From positions 1 to 8,313 of the forward strand of contig JAGXGT010000070.1 in NCBI GenBank assembly GCA_024636595.1: a DNA stretch of 8,313 nt, given 5' to 3'. The notes beneath the pieces were generated by a model that searched no databases, was not told the origin of the DNA, and was given only the letters and a program-made list of their open reading frames with translations. A program made the translations under genes and the position numbers. This DNA is from Sphingomonadales bacterium. GTDB taxonomy: Bacteria; Pseudomonadota; Alphaproteobacteria; Sphingomonadales; Sphingomonadaceae. Below are positions 6,639-8,313 of the stretch, piece by piece; within the stretch, counting starts at the first letter, position 1; every line of letters begins with the position of its first letter.

Positions 6639-7310
6639 TTAAAGGCCGCGAAACTCTATGGCATCGCTGATCGGAATGCGGGACACTGCAAAATTGTTGA
6701 TCGGCGCATCCGGATCACGATAACCGATCGCCATGCCGCAAAAGAAAATATGGTCATCGTCGATGCCGAGCAATTCCCGCATATAGCTGCCGTACATGGC
6801 CCATATTTCCTGCGAGCAGCTGTCCAGCCCCGCTTCGCGCAGCAGCAGCATCACGGTCTGCAGCCACATGCCCATGTCTGACCATTGCGGTGGTCCCATA
6901 TATTTTCTGGTGTAGGTGAACAATTGTACCGGCGCGCCGAAACTGTCCCAGTTTTTCGCCATTTGCGCGACACGACCGGCTCCGTCTTCCCGCGCAAGCC
7001 CGATGCTTTCGAACATGTCCCGGCCCACGGCCCGGCGCTGCTCCTCGTATCGGCCATTCAGATCCTTGGGATAGATGGCGTATTCCATATTTTCGCCCAT
7101 CGGCGCGGCCTTGGCTTTTTCTTTGATCTTCGCTGTGATGTCCTTGAGCGCATCGCCGCCGACGATCACCGCGCTCCAGGGCTGGGTATTGCCGCCGGAA
7201 GGGGAGCGCTGCGCCGTTTCCAGCACCGCTTCGAGCTTTGCCCGGTCGACCGGTTTGTCGAGAAACTGGCGTATGGAACGTCGGGAATTTACGGCTTCGG
7301 TGACGTTCAT
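6639..7310 (-). CDS. Nitroreductase-family FMN oxidoreductase
   Basis: This 223-aa protein has the length and motifs of NAD(P)H-dependent, FMN-binding nitroreductases, which act as cytoplasmic dimers on nitroaromatics, quinones or enones. Visible are the N-terminal FMN-phosphate motif SRRSIRQF (residues 9-16), the flavin-loop motif PSGGNTQPW (37-45), a dimer-helix region WSDMGMWLQTVMLLLREAGL with a DSCSQE sequence following, and the C-terminal GYRDPDAPINNF and SRIP elements. The start is ATG 7308-7310: GAGGA (7319-7323) is 8 nt upstream and the conserved motif begins at residue 9. Upstream in-frame ATGs exist (7323-7325 and further) but would overlap cobT and add non-conserved sequence. It begins 4 nt after the cobT stop, so the two are probably one transcript. 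The natural substrate cannot be read from sequence. No convincing terminator follows its TAA stop. Confidence 0.92.
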   Translation of the reverse strand: MNVTEAVNSRRSIRQFLDKPVDRAKLEAVLETAQRSPSGGNTQPWSAVIVGGDALKDITAKIKEKAKAAPMGENMEYAIYPKDLNGRYEEQRRAVGRDMFESIGLAREDGAGRVAQMAKNWDSFGAPVQLFTYTRKYMGPPQWSDMGMWLQTVMLLLREAGLDSCSQEIWAMYGSYMRELLGIDDDHIFFCGMAIGYRDPDAPINNFAVSRIPISDAIEFRGL

Positions 7311-7314
7311 ATTA

Positions 7315-8313
7315 TCAATCCTCATCAAATAAGCCGGCCAGTTGTTCCACCATCGTGCCGCCCAATTGCTCGGCATCCATGATCGTCACGGCCTTTTTAT
7401 AATAGCGCGTCACATCATGGCCGATGCCGATCGCGACCAGCTGCACGGGCGAGCGGCTTTCGATCCATTCGATCACCTTGCGCAGATGGTTTTCGAGATA
7501 GGCACCATGGTTGACCGACAGAGTGCTGTCATCGACCGGTGCGCCGTCGGAAATTACCATCAATATCCGGCGCTCCTCGGGCCGGGCGATCAGGCGGCTA
7601 TGGGCCCAGAGCAGGGCCTCGCCGTCAATATTTTCCTTGAGCAGCCCTTCGCGCATCATCAGGCCGAGATTTTTCTTGGCATGCCGCCAGGGTTCATCGG
7701 CTTTCTTGTAGACGATATGGCGCAGGTCGTTGAGCCGTCCCGGATTCGCCGGGCGATCCGCCGCCAGCCAATCCTCGCGGGTCTGACCACCTTTCCAGGC
7801 GCGGGTGGTGAAGCCGAGAATTTCTGTCTTCACGCCGCAACGCTCCAATGTCCGCGCCATGATATCGGCGGAGATGGCGGCAATCGAAATCGGTCGTCCG
7901 CGCATCGAGCCGCTGTTGTCGATCAGCAGGGTTACAACGGTATCGCGGAAATCGGTTTCGCGTTCGATCTTGTAGGACAGGCTGTGCGATGGATTGCTGA
8001 CCACCCGGGCGAGGCGGGCGGCATCGAGCATGCCTTCTTCCTGATCGAAGTCCCAGCTGCGGTTCTGCTGCGCCATCAGGCGGCGTTGCAGGCGGTTGGC
8101 GAGCTTGGTCACTGCGCCCTGCAGGCTGGTCAGCTGCTGGTCGAGAAAGGCACGGAGCCGGGTCAATTCCTCTTCGTCGCAAAGTTCTGTTGCGCTGACC
8201 ACCTCGTCATATTTTTCGGTCCAGGCGGTATAATTGAAGCCGGGCGGCAGATCGGACATCGCCCGGTTGGGACGGACCGGCATCATGCCATCGTCGCCGG
8301 CATCGCCCAATTC
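7315..8313 (-). CDS. cobT: Aerobic cobaltochelatase subunit CobT-like, C-terminal part
   Basis: The frame is open through the right edge (the codon at 8311-8313 is Glu), so about 332 C-terminal residues of a protein usually near 600 aa are present; the TTG near 8310 is not a believable start. The VWA domain occupies roughly residues 120-330, with the MIDAS metal site DNSGSM (132-137) and a second acidic loop ISDGAPVDD (about 254-262). Ahead of it are the conserved PGFNYTAWTEKYDEVV segment and the LANRLQRRLMAQQNRSWDFD helix typical of CobT. In aerobic cobalamin synthesis CobT forms, with the AAA+ subunit CobS, the chaperone that drives Co(II) insertion into hydrogenobyrinate diamide by CobN. 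The protein ends LFDED-TGA. The missing N-terminus and neighbours would show whether cobS is adjacent, as it often is in alphaproteobacteria. Confidence 0.93.
   Translation of the reverse strand, partial: ELGDAGDDGMMPVRPNRAMSDLPPGFNYTAWTEKYDEVVSATELCDEEELTRLRAFLDQQLTSLQGAVTKLANRLQRRLMAQQNRSWDFDQEEGMLDAARLARVVSNPSHSLSYKIERETDFRDTVVTLLIDNSGSMRGRPISIAAISADIMARTLERCGVKTEILGFTTRAWKGGQTREDWLAADRPANPGRLNDLRHIVYKKADEPWRHAKKNLGLMMREGLLKENIDGEALLWAHSRLIARPEERRILMVISDGAPVDDSTLSVNHGAYLENHLRKVIEWIESRSPVQLVAIGIGHDVTRYYKKAVTIMDAEQLGGTMVEQLAGLFDED

Noticed and set aside
6639..7310. The nitroreductase next to cobT as BluB (dimethylbenzimidazole synthase), which would make a cobalamin pair
   Set aside because: BluB has an APSVGFMQPW-type flavin loop and a different N-terminus; this protein has PSGGNTQPW and the general nitroreductase layout. 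Adjacency alone does not support the call.

Overview
The window is a bacterial chromosome segment in which every supportable gene lies on the minus strand. The best guess for the host is a Gram-negative alphaproteobacterium, probably Sphingomonadales. Reasons: a CobT-type cobaltochelatase subunit, a two-partner-secretion outer-membrane transporter, a CHASE2 class III cyclase, Sec signal peptides, GTG/TTG starts and moderate GC. The taxonomic call is inference from protein style only.

Read in the direction of transcription (right to left), the layout is as follows. (i) 8313-7315: C-terminal half of a CobT-like protein with a VWA/MIDAS domain, entering from beyond the right edge. (ii) 7310-6639: a nitroreductase-family flavoprotein starting 4 nt after the cobT stop, probably co-transcribed. 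(iii) 6638-6426: a 213-nt non-coding control region with a CRP/cAMP-type dyad (6588-6573), a weak -10 and a long leader hairpin (6480-6450). (iv) 6425-3303: an exported TPR-CHAT caspase-like protein. (v) 3303-1249: a CHASE2 transmembrane class III adenylate cyclase whose GTG start shares one base with the previous stop. (vi) 1262-462: an exported FecR-like/hypothetical protein overlapping the cyclase gene. (vii) 461-360: a 102-nt gap with a perfect 9-bp hairpin. (viii) 359-1: signal peptide and POTRA region of an FhaC/ShlB-type TpsB transporter, cut by the left edge.

Genes iv-vi form a tight operon, and the TpsB gene probably continues it. All of its sensing and catalytic parts other than the cyclase catalytic domain are predicted to be outside the cytoplasm: the CHAT protease-like protein (signal peptide, four N-terminal cysteines), the FecR-like protein, the CHASE2 sensor and the outer-membrane TpsB pore. 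I infer an envelope-surveillance or secretion-processing module. Its periplasmic state would be read by CHASE2 and converted to cytoplasmic cAMP. A CRP-like site ahead of the operon suggests that this cAMP could feed back on the operon itself. This combination of an exported CHAT protein, a cAMP-producing sensor and two-partner secretion is the most interesting content of the window.
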